This document shows, piece by piece, positions 33,670 to 44,831 of a stretch of DNA of 64,000 nucleotides. The notes beneath the pieces are model-generated. The model was given only the letters and a program-made list of their open reading frames with translations. It made no database searches and was not told the origin of the DNA. Each line of letters begins with the position of its first letter. Position 1 is the stretch's first letter. The DNA comes from Podocnemis expansa. Its lineage: Eukaryota; Chordata; Testudines; Podocnemididae. A program made the position numbers and the translations under genes. The stretch is taken from the NCBI GenBank assembly GCA_007922195.1, contig ML681963.1:137123019-137187018 (forward strand). Reading direction: 5' to 3'.

Positions 33670-35954
33670 GCTTTAATATATATAGCAACACAGTTATCAA
33701 ATTAACTAGCCTAATTAAAAACCTAGCTAAAGCATTTGACCACCTGATTACCCCATTGTGGTAGTGATATCTATCTTCACACAGTATAAAGAAGCATTTC
33801 CTTTTGCTTGCTTGATATTTATCCGTTGCTGATTTCATTGCAGAGATTTTTTGTTCTCACGGTTCGGATTTTCAGTGCACTGTCTCTACTTACAGAGAAT
33901 GTTTCTAACTGATAGATAATACAAGGTCCTTCCAAACTCACATCTTCGCGGTTACATAGAAAGGAATCAAGCATTCTTCAGTTGTACCATGTGCTAGTGG
34001 GCAAAATGCTACCTTCAGTCCCCCATTGATGTTAGTGGAGTTGCATGGATATAACTGAAAACAGAATGTAGCACTGAAAAACTTTTGTTACATGCTGATC
34101 TTCTCCCTTAGTTATACTTTTGCAAACCTCTTACAGAGTTTGCAGTGGTTTCATGTGCAGATGGCTTTATCTCAATGTGGTAGTATTAGCTAGTAAAAAA
34201 CCATCAGATTCCCAGTCAGCCATGCTCTTCAGCACGAGTAATCCCATCCTTAAGCAGAGCACTTAAAGTTGTTTTGCCTATAAATCAACCTCCTGTACTG
34301 ACCTCAGGTAGTAACATCAGTGCTGAGATGAAGCTATATGCAGATAGAATCTCTTGATATAGCTTTGCTGCCAGCACTTAGAAAGCAAATGTAAAATACT
34401 GAAGAGCCACAGACTAACCAGGAAGAATAGTCTCAGTCACCCATATCATAGTAAACAGTGTCAAAGTGCCTTTATCTTTTTACTGAATGAGACTGGAGAA
34501 AAAAGGGAGACTGTAACTGGGTAACGCCCACCTCTCACAAGTACCCCCTTCTGGGCCATGTGCCTCCACAGTCTTTTAGTTGTGATGACCCCTGTTGGCA
34601 GTTTCTCAGGAGGTTTTCAGTAACTCAGCCTCTGGCCAGGTCACATACACTATCTCTCTGTGAAGCAGAGCATCTCCTTCTGTGGTATAGGGCACTCGGG
34701 GACTGTATCACAGTACCTCTTTGTTGGTGTCCCTCTAGCCCTTCCTGGGCTCAGTCTGTGAGCAGTCAGGACTGTTTAAAGGACTTGCTTCCTGGTGATA
34801 CCATTTTCTTACAGCTCTCTCCCAGATACCAGTCAAGAGTTCCTTTGTAACTCCCCCAGTCCCTGCCAGCAACTGGTTTAGATCTATCTTAGCAGCCAAT
34901 CAGGAGCACCCACTTTGCTCCATTACAGCACTGAGATATCCATGGTCCTGCTGGGCTTTCAACCAGCCAGGAACTCAATCCTCTTTTTTCTAATTCCAGG
35001 CAACAACTAACTCCTGTTCAGCCTACAGTTCCTTTTATATGGCTCTGCCAGGCCCTGATTGGCTGCTCCTTGCAGCCTCTCTCATTGGCTGCTTCCCCAC
35101 AACAAATCTAAGCCCCTTGGAAGATTTTTCTTCTGCCTCTTTCTGGGGTGGGGTGTGGCTGGACTCTGAGGCCTCCAGCTAGGGGCCTCTGCGCCTAGTG
35201 TAATCTGTCAAAGACTAGTTCTGAAATGAGAATAAAAGCTGGGAGAGAGAGGAAGGGAATAGCATGCTAGTAATAGTGTCTATGAAACTTCAGTAAGCAT
35301 CAAGAGGAAGGAAAAAGGAACAGAGACATATGGAAGGAGAAGTGAGAATTGTACTGAAAGAGTAGATAAGCAGGAATGTCGTGGGAATTCATGTGGAAGG
35401 TAGATGTATGCATAAGAAAGGTTAAAGAAACAGAGGATTTACAGGCTATTGATGAAAGAGATTAAACTAGCCAATCTACAAACAACCACTATGCATTCAT
35501 TTTACACAGGTGTGCATGGCAACATCAGGTGCATGGCATCTGGAAATCAGGCCCAATGAAGTTAAGTGGAGGGGGATAATGAAGGGAAAGCAATAACAGG
35601 GACACAGAATGCCCACTGATGGTCAGTGCTGGTGTGATTGGTAAAGCAAAGATGGGATTGGCTCAAAATTTCTAGGGAAAGACAAAAAGCAAGAGAGTGG
35701 GACATTTTTGGAACTCCAAAACTTTTTTTCCCCTCTTTTCTTTTTTGGTACCTTTACCTGCAATCCCCAGTCTGTCCAGACAATGGTAAATTGTAAAAAC
35801 TTCCATTAAAAGACATCACACGCTATTGCTGCTAATAAGGGGAAAATGAGTTAGATGGAAAACTACTTAAATAAGAGAACAGAACATTTGTGATGTATAA
35901 AAGATGCCTTACATTGTAATGACTATGAGTTTACCTTTAAGCATGACTATGACC
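33670..35954. other. no gene seen
   Basis: A long stretch without a recognisable exon, RNA gene or repeat. 34560-35200 is somewhat GC-richer. Confidence 0.4.
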
Positions 35955-36117
35955 TGGGATGGGGCTGGGAGAGGCAGGTGTCCCCGCAGGCGGCTGGGCC
36001 CTGGATCTCTGGCTGGGGATGGGGTTGGAAGAGGCAGTGGCTACTCTGGACACTCAGAGAACTGGTGCTGGGACTTGGGGCATGTGCCCTGTGGGCCAGG
36101 CCCTAGCAACACCCTTG
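35955..36117. mobile_element. decayed relative of the 14971-15348 hAT element
   Basis: GGGCCCTGGATCTCTGGC and ACTGGTGCTGGGACTTGGGG correspond to the right half of the GC-rich element at 14971-15348. The right end CTAGCAACACCCTTG fits that element's terminus. The left end is missing, so no target duplication can be read. Confidence 0.6.
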
Positions 36118-36168
36118 GATAGGATCCTGAACATAATAGCATTCCCCACTTGGGAGATTAAAAACAGG

Positions 36169-36674
36169 AAGCATTATTCAGTTTTGGGCTCCCCACTACA
36201 AAAAGGACAGGGACATGCTAGAGAGAGTTCAGAGGAGGGCAACCAAAATGACTAAAGGGCTGGAGCACAAGCCCTATGAGAATAGACTGAAAGCATTAGG
36301 CTTATTTAGTCTGCAGAAGAGAAGATTGAGGAGGGATTTGATAGCAACCTTCAACTACTTGAAGGGGTGCTCTAAGGAAGATGGAGCTTGACTGTTCTCG
36401 GTAATAACAGAGGACAGAACGAGGAGCAATGGTCTCAAGTTGCGGTTAGGGAGGTCGAGGCTGGATATTAGAAAAAACTTTTTTACTAGGAGAGTGGTGA
36501 AGCCTTGGAATGAGCTGCCGAGGGAGGTGGTGAAATCTCCATCTTTGGAGGTGTTTAAGGCCTGGCTGGACAAAACCATGACTGGGATGGTTTAGCGGGA
36601 GTGGTCCTGCCTCTGGCAGGGGGTTGGACTAGATGACCTATGAGGTCCCTTCCAACCCTATGATTCTATGATTA
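36169..36674 (+). mobile_element. CR1 LINE 3' region (about 500 bp)
   Basis: TTTGGGCTCCCCACTACAAA, GAGAGTTCAGAGGAGGGCAA, CTGCAGAAGAGAAGATTGAG and GGTCTCAAGTTGCGG lead in the usual CR1 order to CTAGATGACCTATGAGGTCC and a final ATTCTATGATT. It is less diverged than the copy at 3530-3813 and is the youngest-looking CR1 here. It is 5'-truncated, with no complete ORF2. Confidence 0.93.
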
Positions 36675-37549
36675 TTTAATTGATACTTGTAGAGTTGATA
36701 CTCCGGTTTATCACAACTTGTTTAAGCTACTAATTAAAACAACATTGCCTAATCCTTATTATGAAGATTTTAACCTTCTGGCTTCTGATAGCCCCCTTGA
36801 CTTCAGTTCATCTTGCCTTTAACTATTTCCTCCATTCTTCTTTGCTCTGCAAGATTCACTTGAAGAAATGTATGGTTTAATATGTCTATATTTGGGTTGT
36901 AAACTCATGCCCTTCCTGAGCTGCAGTTTGTTTGGTACACTTTTGGTGCATTCAGTAAGAAATACTAATACTTACTGACAGCCTTATAGCCACTGTGTAA
37001 GTCAGTTGCTGGGCTGACACACAACAATCGATTATTTGTTAATATCAGTTTCCATTAAGATTTACTTGAAAGGCTTTTCTCACATGCAGTGCTCCCGTTT
37101 TATATGTATATCAAGACTGCTAAACTATAAGCAATTTGGAGAGTGGGGGACAAACACAGGCAGGCTCTGGAGCTGCTTTTTTGTTGCCCTGTAGCACTTT
37201 GATGTGCCATATTCCAAAAGCCTTTGGCACACTAGTAGCAGGTGAGCGAGCCCTTTAAGAAGTGGGATTTTGGCGGCTGAGAACAAAAAAAACCAGCGGG
37301 AACCATCAGCATCCATGTCTCAGCTAAGCTTTTTGCAGCACTATGGTTCCAAGAGGTGCTGGATTCTAGCATTTTTTGGTGCATAAGTAGCAAAAAGATA
37401 TTTTCTTTACTTAGGGAAATTTGGGGGCCAGGTTATGAAAAGCGGGATTATCTGGTAGGATCTGCTTTTTATTGACATCTGTATGTGAGTGTGCATTTAT
37501 GTGCATGCGTACGTAAATGTACCCATGTTTTTGTCTGCAGGTAGGTGTC
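36675..37549. other. no gene seen upstream of the CpG island
   Basis: Unremarkable sequence. An ATG-started 22-codon frame at about 37316 near the promoter is too short to call. Confidence 0.4.
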
Positions 37550-37680
37550 TGAATTTAGGCTCTCTCCATCAGGTGGCCAGCTGTGCTCCTGCGAGGGGGG
37601 AGCAGAAAGCTGGCCAGCCTATTCCTCTCGCCTGTGTGCTGGCTGTATTCAGCAGGTGTAAGCCTACAGAGGCAGGCAGG

Positions 37681-37909
37681 GGGCGGGACTACAGAGACAG
37701 GGCTGGCTGGGGTCCCACCCTCAATTCTCTCCTTGCAGCTCATTGGCTCGGGCCTTTGTGATGTCGCTGCGTTCTAAAAAAGATCCCAGCAAACAATCGG
37801 CATTGAGAAAAACATACATTTTCGGATCCTATTTAAAGGGAAAGCGGCAGGCAGCGGGGCACGGGCTCAGCCGCGGTCGGAGGCTGCAGTTCAGCCTGAT
37901 CCTGCCGCC
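37681..37909 (+). promoter_or_regulatory. TMEM86A proximal promoter and 5' UTR
   Basis: A GC box (GGGCGGG) lies at 37681-37687, an inverted CCAAT box (ATTGG) at 37742-37746, and a TATA-like CTATTTAAAGG at 37829-37839, about 80 bp before the start codon. Transcription should start near 37855-37865, giving a 5' UTR of about 50 bp ending in GCCGCC directly before the ATG. The element types are visible. Their use is inferred. Confidence 0.6.
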
Positions 37910-37930
37910 ATGGTGTCGCCGGTCACAGTG
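37910..37930 (+). CDS. TMEM86A: TMEM86A exon 1 (coding part, 21 nt)
   Basis: A strong Kozak context (GCCGCCATGG) starts seven codons, MVSPVTV, followed directly by a consensus splice donor GTGAGT at 37931. These seven residues and the expected next valine match the conserved N-terminus of vertebrate TMEM86A as I recall it. TMEM86A is a multi-pass ER membrane protein of the YhhN family that hydrolyses the vinyl ether bond of lysoplasmalogens. Exon 1 holds almost no coding sequence, so exon 2 must carry the first membrane segments. I found no such exon between 37931 and 64000, so intron 1 seems to be more than 26 kb here and packed with repeats. The promoter, CpG island, Kozak site and donor all agree on a real first exon. 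The gene name rests on a short peptide and is less sure. Confidence 0.7.
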
Positions 37931-38649
37931 GTGAGTGAATAATGCACACGGGGCTTTGAGGCAAAACAATGCAAAAAAAACCCCCCAGCTGTTTCTCCCC
38001 CGCCCCACTGGAGGAAAGGAGGCTGTGGACCGGCGGGGAGTGGCCCCCATGCTGGTTTGGGGGCAGGATCGCTGGTGGGCTCCGGGGCGATGGGGCAGAG
38101 AGTCAGGCTCACATCCGCCTGGGCTGCTGCTCTCCGGCTTGTGCCCTCTCCTGGGCTAGGATCGGGGCGGGGGAGGGCACCCTCGGCACCGGCACGGGCT
38201 CTCCTTTAACCGGGCACGCTCGGCTCCGGAGGATGAAAACACTGGGCACGTGACCGGGAAGCGTGACTTTGTTGATTTCATGTCTCTGCTCTCGCCGGCT
38301 GGAGGGAGCCTGAGCCCAGCCTGCTCGCTTAACTCCTTCCCGGCTGCCTGCTTGCTCCAGTCTGAGGAGCAGCAGGCGCTCGCTGGCACATTGCAATTGC
38401 TGGTATGGCTGGGAGGGATGTGACTGTCAGTGCCCCTATGCAGCGAGCAACCTCTGGGCAGCGCCTGGGGGTGCACTGGAGGGGTAATGCAGCTTTCTCC
38501 TTCCCATCCAGCGCTCCTCTGGCTGGGGAGTTGGGGGTTTATTTAAAGTAAGTGCCATCCCCTCACTCACTCATCATCTTCACGCATTCTTCCTCTCGCC
38601 ATCCGCTCTGAGCCAGCTGCAGATGTGGGGGTGGAAAAAGTGCTCAGAG

Positions 38650-39009
38650 TAGGGGTCTCAAACTCAAATCACCATGAAGGCCAGGGCTGGCGGTAAGCTG
38701 GGTAAGTGTTGGAGAGGGGCACCAACATTTGAGGGGTGCCAAAATGGGGACCGTGCCATTGCGCTCCCCTCTGAAGTCACTCATCTGTGCTGGCGTCTGC
38801 TGCGCTGCGGGGGGGGGGCACCATAAACACTAGCGCCATTTCTGATGAGGGCCACATGAGGACTAGTATGTTAGCCCAAGGGCCACACCACTGAAACCTT
38901 GTCATACAATGATATTGCAAATATAGCTAACAATAGTGTCTTCACGGGCTGCAGGAAATAGTTTTAGGGGGCCACATGCAGCCCTCAGGCCACATGTTTA
39001 AGACACCTC
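38650..39009. mobile_element. hAT-type miniature element hosting another
   Basis: The left end is TAGGGGTCTCAAACTC and the right end ATGTTTAAGACACCTC. The flanks GCTCAGAG (38642-38649) and GCTTAGAG (39010-39017) match at seven of eight positions. It is the same family as 672-858 and 11569-11926. A 163-bp element at 38682-38844 splits it. Confidence 0.88.
38682..38844. mobile_element. nested hAT-type miniature element, CAGGGCTGGCG family
   Basis: The ends are CAGGGCTGGCG and CGCCATTTCTG, imperfectly inverted. The flanks ATGAAGGC (38674-38681) and ATGAGGGC (38845-38852) match at seven of eight positions. GGGGTGCCAAAATGGGGAC is shared with 51397-51564, which marks the same family. Confidence 0.85.
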
Positions 39010-39017
39010 GCTTAGAG

Positions 39018-39654
39018 TCTGTGCCTGGGCTGGCTAATTATGGTGACAATTTTGCAACACTGATCGCATGGTGGTAGCTGTGTGTATGTTTCTGCTGGTT
39101 GGATATTACAAAAACATCCCTTTCCACACCGTTAAAGTAGATAAAATATTCAGAAAACACTTGGTATTAACCAGAAATGTCCTTGGCTGTTTTTAGTCTC
39201 TATTGCTTTTCAGGTAGTGTTCAGACTATCATAATGGAAGACAAAGTAGTTAGTGTATCAGACAAATTTCCAATAATGCAAGGATCAATACAAAATTTCA
39301 GCACAACAGTAATTGGAGATGATATCCCATCACCCTTTCATAACGGAATATTCTAACTGAAGTTGGGTTCCAGCAGGATAATTTAAAAAACACTACACAG
39401 GGAAAGACCTTTAAAAATTATTAAAATTCAACATTTATTGATGTTAAAGTATATTGTGCATAGGGATCATGACTGTATTGTAAGCTATATACACTGATCT
39501 GCCTAAACATTATGTTTGTCTGGCCTCATTTGGGACTAGGAGAAGGGGAAGGCGAGAGAAGCACAGAGTAGATTGCAACCTCAGCTTATGTCAAAATATG
39601 TAAGAAAATGATTCCATAGATGGCCATATGTATTCTAAATGGGAGTTATTACTA
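39018..39654. other. no gene seen
   Basis: AT-rich putative intron. Nothing recognised. Confidence 0.4.
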
Positions 39655-39908
39655 GGAATGGATGAATGGGCTTAAATTACAGCAAGTGAGGTTTAGGTTG
39701 GACATTAGGAAAAATGCTAACTGTCAGGGTCATTAACCCCTGGAATAAGTTGCCTAGGCAGGTTGCAGAATTTTTATCACGGGAAGTTTTAAGAGCTGGT
39801 TATACAGACACCTGTCAGGGATAGTTTATAGGGTACTTGGTCCTGCCACGAATGTAGGAGACTGGACTCAGTGACCTCTCATGGTCCCTTCCAGTTTCTA
39901 TGATTCTA
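39655..39908 (+). mobile_element. CR1 LINE 3' end, diverged
   Basis: GGTTTAGGTTGGACATTAGG, CCTGGAATAAGTTGCC, GACTGGACTCAGTGACC and a TTTCTATGATTCTA end follow CR1 3' order. It is older than the copy at 36169-36674. Confidence 0.85.
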
Positions 39909-41605
39909 TCAAAATTTGTGGACCCTTGAAACTAACAGCAACATGTGACCCATAATGTGTTTAAAAATAATGTCAAGGTCTACAGTTAAAAGTGGATATT
40001 GTTCATCTTGTTCTTTATTACTAGGAGAAGCCAGTATTAAGATGCTTTGTTGCATTTTTCTTTCTTCATTTTCTTTTGGCAGAGTGAATGTCCCCAAAAT
40101 ATATTTTGACATGAAATACTGCCTGCAATTTTGCCAGAGACAGGATTGATCTATTTGTTCCATTTGTCACATGAGTAATTTCAGGGGTGAAAATTTTCTC
40201 TCCTGCTGAACATGATTCATAAGGGGTCAGGTCAGAAGAAAACAAATAGGTTGCAGCTGTTATAGGTAGCTTTGCATGCTGCCTTCACTGTATTTAGAAA
40301 TTCTTTGTATTCCACCAGACAGAATTTCTGTGATAGAGCTGCTACTTTCTATCTTTCTAGACCTGTTTGCTGGGGTTCTCCAGTCCCTTTACAGTGATGG
40401 GAGACACTCTCTAAAACTGAGTTTGTTGTTTTAGTAATCAGCTCCTCTCCCTTTAGTCTGTTCTCATTTTATTTTCTGGACCCCTTAGTTATACATCTAT
40501 AACCCTAGCTTTACTGTGGTTTCCCACGTCTCTTTGAGCTTATCCCGTCACCCAGGATGTGGTTCTTGGTAAATCAGTTCAGAAAGAGACACCATTTTGC
40601 TTACAATTTTACTGTGGACTTTTGCATTCATTTTATCTCTGTTTGGGGTCTCATATGCAGACTCAGTCATCCAGATTCCCAGACTCCTGACTTGATAGTT
40701 CCTTTGCTTCTCCCTCCAACCTTGGACACAACCAAGGGCTATCTTGCTGCAGTCATAGCTCAGAGAGATTTTGGAAGTTGAAGCCTTATTGCAGAGAGGC
40801 TGCCACAGAGACTGGCACCAGCTTGCAGGACTGAAGCCTAGGGCTATCCCATTTAAAGAAGTTCATGTTTTCCACGTATTTGCTGCAGACATTACTGGTC
40901 TTAAATCGTATAGGGCTGCAGTTGCCATTGTGACTACCAAGATGGGAAGAGATTCTTCAGTAGACCTTGATCTTAGTTTTCCTTCTCCTCTGTTCCCTAA
41001 ACAATAAAATCCTAAACATCTGACTTGACACCTTAGTCACTCATGTTCGGTCAATAATCTTTCTCCTCCAAATTCACCTAACACTGCAATTTCCCAGCAG
41101 CAGCTGCTCGAGATGGATTTAGCCAGCTCATTTCTTCTTCCTTCAGCAATCCAGAAGCAGCACTATGGCCATTGCTTCTTCTTTATGCTTAATTATTATT
41201 TAGACAGACATCCTTTAAACTGATCAGAATTTCTATCTTTAAGACTCTGTCCCCCTCTATTTCTTGCCTAAAAGCATTTTTAGGCTTCATACATGCATTC
41301 TTTGGTGCACCCAATATTGTAAGATATGTTTTTCCATGTGCATGTATGTATCTTCTGCTATCTTGTCTCACTTGACAAAGACAACCCCATATTTATTCTC
41401 ATAATAGAATATTAAACACACCTATCTAATGTAATGGATTGGATTTTCCCCATCAGAATCTGTATTTTCATGTACTTGAGTGGTCCAAAGTTTGGGTGAA
41501 AAGGATAAAAAAAAACAACAAAAAAACAACTTTTGAATCCCTGGGATTTTTCTTTTTTGTAAAAATGAATAAAAGCCAAAACAATGAAGGACCTCATCTC
41601 TGTGA
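39909..41605. other. no gene seen
   Basis: Putative intron without a recognisable exon or repeat. The frame at 39955-40149 is unconvincing. Confidence 0.4.
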
Positions 41606-41668
41606 CACAGAAATAATATTACTTGCCTATTTCACAGGGTAGTTATGAAGCTTAATTAATGCAATACA
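41606..41668 (+). repeat. MIR-like fragment
   Basis: AATAATATTACTTGCC, then CACAGGGTAGTTATGAAGC and TTAATTAATGCAATACAT, fits the central MIR region (ACCTCATAGGGTTG type). Short and diverged. Confidence 0.5.
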
Positions 41669-41845
41669 TACTAATACAATGTGATTTTGTCCACCTCTAG
41701 TGGCAAAACCAAATGTAGAAGCTTGCGTGTGAGTTAACAGAGCTGAAGTAACAGCGACTATGGCTTTCAGATCCACAGGTCCAGGGGTCAATCCCTGCAG
41801 ATGAACTATATGGTATTATTACATTCACATGAAGAAAAGCACTTT

Positions 41846-42591
41846 GGCTATGTCTACACTGGAGGCTTAAGCAACTCCGTGGCCACATTTGAACTTCATT
41901 GAGTTGACTTAAGCACTTGCTTAAGTCAACTTAACTATCACCCTTAAAGTTGACTTTAAGGTTAACTCAACTTTATTAAGTCATCTTAACAAAATGTGGC
42001 CATTAAAGTTGACTTAATAAAGCTGACTTAAGCCAGGGGACCCATTTAAAGTTGACTTTATTAAGTCGCTTAACAAAATGTGGCCAATAAAGTCAACTTA
42101 AGGCAGGATAGCCATTTAAGTCAACTTTATAAAGTCAACAATAAAGTTGACTTAATAAAGTCAACTTTAAATGGGTCCCCTGGCTTAAGTCAGCTTTATA
42201 AAGTCAGTTTAAACAAATGGGAACTCTAAGTTGACTTAATAAAGTCGACTTTAAGACCTAGTTTACACTTCTGGGGCTTTTCAGTGACATTTGATGGCAG
42301 ATATGCAAGGCACGTGAAATACCTTGCATATCTGCCAGCAACTTTCTAAGCCACTGGGACACATTGGGGAAGCCGACTGCAAATGGTATGAAGCTGGCTT
42401 TCAGCAGCTCCTGTTAGGGGGCAGGAATTGTTATGGCAACTTCTGAAGCGCAGCAGTGAGTTCATACTCGCTGCTGAATCGTGCCTGGAAGGTCGCGCCT
42501 ATGGCAGCAATTTTGATGCTGTCAGTCTGGACGTACCTCAAGTCGACCATCTTAAGTAGACTTAACTGAGCCCTCTAGTGTAGACATAGCC
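41846..42591. mobile_element. miniature element with AAGTCGACTT-type palindrome array
   Basis: The ends are GGCTATGTCTACACTGGAG and CTCTAGTGTAGACATAGCC, close inverted repeats. The flanking TTT (41843-41845 and 42592-42594) is a 3-bp duplication. The first half (to about 42260) is an array of AAGTTGACTT, AAGTCAACTT and AAGTCGACTT words in alternating order. The second half holds a different body with a 16-bp perfect hairpin (42295-42337). No coding frame. The 3-bp duplication and GG...CC ends would suit a PIF/Harbinger-like origin, which is not established. Confidence 0.88.
42295..42337. repeat. perfect 16-bp inverted repeat with 11-bp loop
   Basis: TGGCAGATATGCAAGG (42295-42310) is exactly complementary to CCTTGCATATCTGCCA (42322-42337) across CACGTGAAATA. 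The loop contains an E-box (CACGTG). It lies in the second half of the miniature element above. Confidence 0.95.
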
Positions 42592-42594
42592 TTT

Positions 42595-43459
42595 GTGATG
42601 CCAAAATGAAAGAACCTCTGTGGACATATTACAAGCTGCCCTGTTTCCAGGACACAAAGAGTTCATCTGGATGAGTATACTTGATAAATCTATAGCTGCA
42701 TCAGGAATTACTAAGTTCAGCTCAGGTTAAGTTAAACAGTCCCTTTACTACAGCATTTAACACAGATACTAGGCATCAGTAACTGAATTGTCCTCTTCCC
42801 CATTTTCAAAGTACTTCAGCCCATGGCTGTCTTTGAAGTGATTCTCTTGTGCTTTGCCTCAAAGCTAGTAGTTCTTTGATCCAAACACTTCAGATTCTTT
42901 GCCAGGTATGCACAATAGTTTGCTGTCTCACATTCCAGTGACTGTCCTTTGCAGTCACTGCAACAGTAGTGAAGAGGTGAATAAGGCTTTAGAGTCTCAA
43001 TTAAAATAACCAAGATCTTTATGCAGAAATTCCAGGTGCAGCAATTGTCTTTAGGAGTCGCGCAGAAGTATCTTTTTCTCCCAGCTTTTATTTCCCCTCC
43101 CCTCAAGTACTCTTACCTGGAAAGAAGCAATTTGTCAGAGATTGAGGAATCCTTGAATTCCAAGAAGCTGGAATACTGGATGTTGAATTTCCACTTCCAC
43201 CCTACTTTATCACTGAAGAAATAACCTATGGAGGGTTGCCACTGTAAACAGAATATTTTCCACTGCATACATGAGGTATATCTCATATATTAGTTATATA
43301 AGGTAATGTAAGAAAAGGTACCTGCTGCAAGTGTATTATGGCATACATTCTGAAGCTAGAAGAGACTACTGTGATCATCTACTGACCTGCATAACACAGG
43401 CTATAGGAGCATATGTTACAGGTACAATTCAAACCACTTCTGATAGAATCATTGATCTG
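42595..43459. other. no gene; a diverged interspersed-repeat scrap
   Basis: No exon recognised. 43355-43410 (AGAGACTACTGTGATCATCT and CATAACACAGGC) resembles the repeat nested at 62363-62690. Confidence 0.4.
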
Positions 43460-43462
43460 CAC

Positions 43463-43978
43463 GGCAATGTCTACACTTAGGTTACTTTGAATTAAACTTG
43501 ATTTGAATTAATTCATTTGAACTAATAATGATTAATTTGAATTCAGTTAATTCAAACAAACATGGTCACACTAGAAACCCAGTTTGAACAAGCATGTCCA
43601 TGGACAGGACTTGCTAGTTCGAATTAGGAAAGGGGCACCATGGGAGGTGTGGCAAGATGGCCCCCAAGAAGGGCCATACCCCCACCCAATATATGGAAAG
43701 AGGAAGGCACCCTGGGTGGAAGAAGGTCAAAAAGCGTTAATCTGAATTAATGGTTAGTTTGAATTAACATGGCTACGCTGGGTTAATTCGAACTAATAAG
43801 TTTGAATTAACCTTTACTTGAAAGTTAAGCGAGGTTTTATAACTTCAGAGTAAGCTTTCATTAATTCAGACTAAGGATTTCCTTAGTTTGAAGTAATGAA
43901 AGCCAGTGTAGCTGTGCATTAATTTAATTCGAATTAATCCTCATTAATTAAAATTAAATTGTAAGTGTAGACATAGCT
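43463..43978. mobile_element. miniature element with AATTCGAATT-type palindrome array
   Basis: The ends are GGCAATGTCTACACTTA and TAAGTGTAGACATAGCT. The flanking CAC (43460-43462 and 43979-43981) is a 3-bp duplication. Words such as GATTTGAATTAATTC, TTCGAATTAA and TTTGAATTAA fill both arms. A unique centre at about 43620-43735 carries GGCAAGATGGCCCCC. No coding frame. Confidence 0.85.
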
Positions 43979-43981
43979 CAC

Positions 43982-44344
43982 CAGATCCTCAGCTGGTTTC
44001 AATCAGTTTAGCTCCTCTGACATCCATGAAGCTATTCTATTTTACACCAGCTGTCCCAGAAATGGAACAGGTCTAAAGGGTGCTTGTTACCCCTTTGCCA
44101 GACCTTCCCAATGCATTTTTCACTATTATGTTAATTTTACTGTAACTGACCCTAGTGAAGGAGGTTTCAATACTTCTGCTGGGATGCAGTTCCCCCTTTA
44201 CCCCCCATATCTCAAAACAGTTTCTTTGCATCCTTGGCATATACCACCTTTTAGTCTTACCAGTCAGGCCTCTTGGGCATTTCCTAAACTTTAAGCCTTT
44301 ACCTGCTTGGAGTACAGCAGTAGCGAACCGGTTAATGGAAGAGA
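43982..44344. other. no gene seen
   Basis: Unremarkable sequence. The plus frame 44155-44469 runs into the next element and is not convincing. Confidence 0.4.
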
Positions 44345-44352
44345 GTCTAGAT

Positions 44353-44823
44353 TGGGATGGCCAAACTTATGGAACTCAAGAGCCACACAAGTTGATTATT
44401 AAACCTTCAAAAGCCGCACTGAGGCATGTAGCCATATACATTTACCTACTCCAAAATCACTATGTTTAAAATTCATCGCACACTTTAATTTTATCATAGC
44501 AAGAGGACAAATATTGATCCTACTAATGTCAGATTGTAATAATTACTTAAGGTTACCACAAAAATTAGCTCTAGATAGTAAAAACTTAGCTGCTGCTCAA
44601 TGTAGAAGACTGCAGGCTAGTTGCGAGTTTTTTTTAAATCCTAATCATGCTGCACTTCTGCCATCCCCGACCATGCTGCGCTTCCCCCCACCATCCTGAC
44701 CCACTCCTGAACTCCTAGGCTTGGGCTGCTTTCCTAAATTGATTTGCCGACATTTTTCTGGGAGCCACAAGTTTTCATTCAAGAGCTGCACGTGGCTCTC
44801 GAGCTGTAGTTTGGCCATGCCTG
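44353..44823. mobile_element. hAT-type miniature element, TGGCCAAACT family
   Basis: The left end is TGGGATGGCCAAACT and the right end AGTTTGGCCATGCCTG. The flanks GTCTAGAT (44345-44352) and GTTTAGAT (44824-44831) match at seven of eight positions. GAGCCACA occurs near both ends in opposite orientation. 471 bp, non-coding. Confidence 0.88.
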
Positions 44824-44831
44824 GTTTAGAT

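Larger units (their letters stand above)
37550..38480. promoter_or_regulatory. CpG island
   Basis: CpG dinucleotides and GC content rise sharply here compared with both flanks. There is no transposon signature, unlike the other GC-rich blocks in the window. The island spans the proximal promoter, exon 1 and the start of intron 1 of the gene below. Boundaries were judged by eye. Confidence 0.8.

Noticed and set aside
37316..37385. Short ATG-led frame just upstream of the CpG island
   Set aside because: Only about 22 codons with no recognisable similarity.
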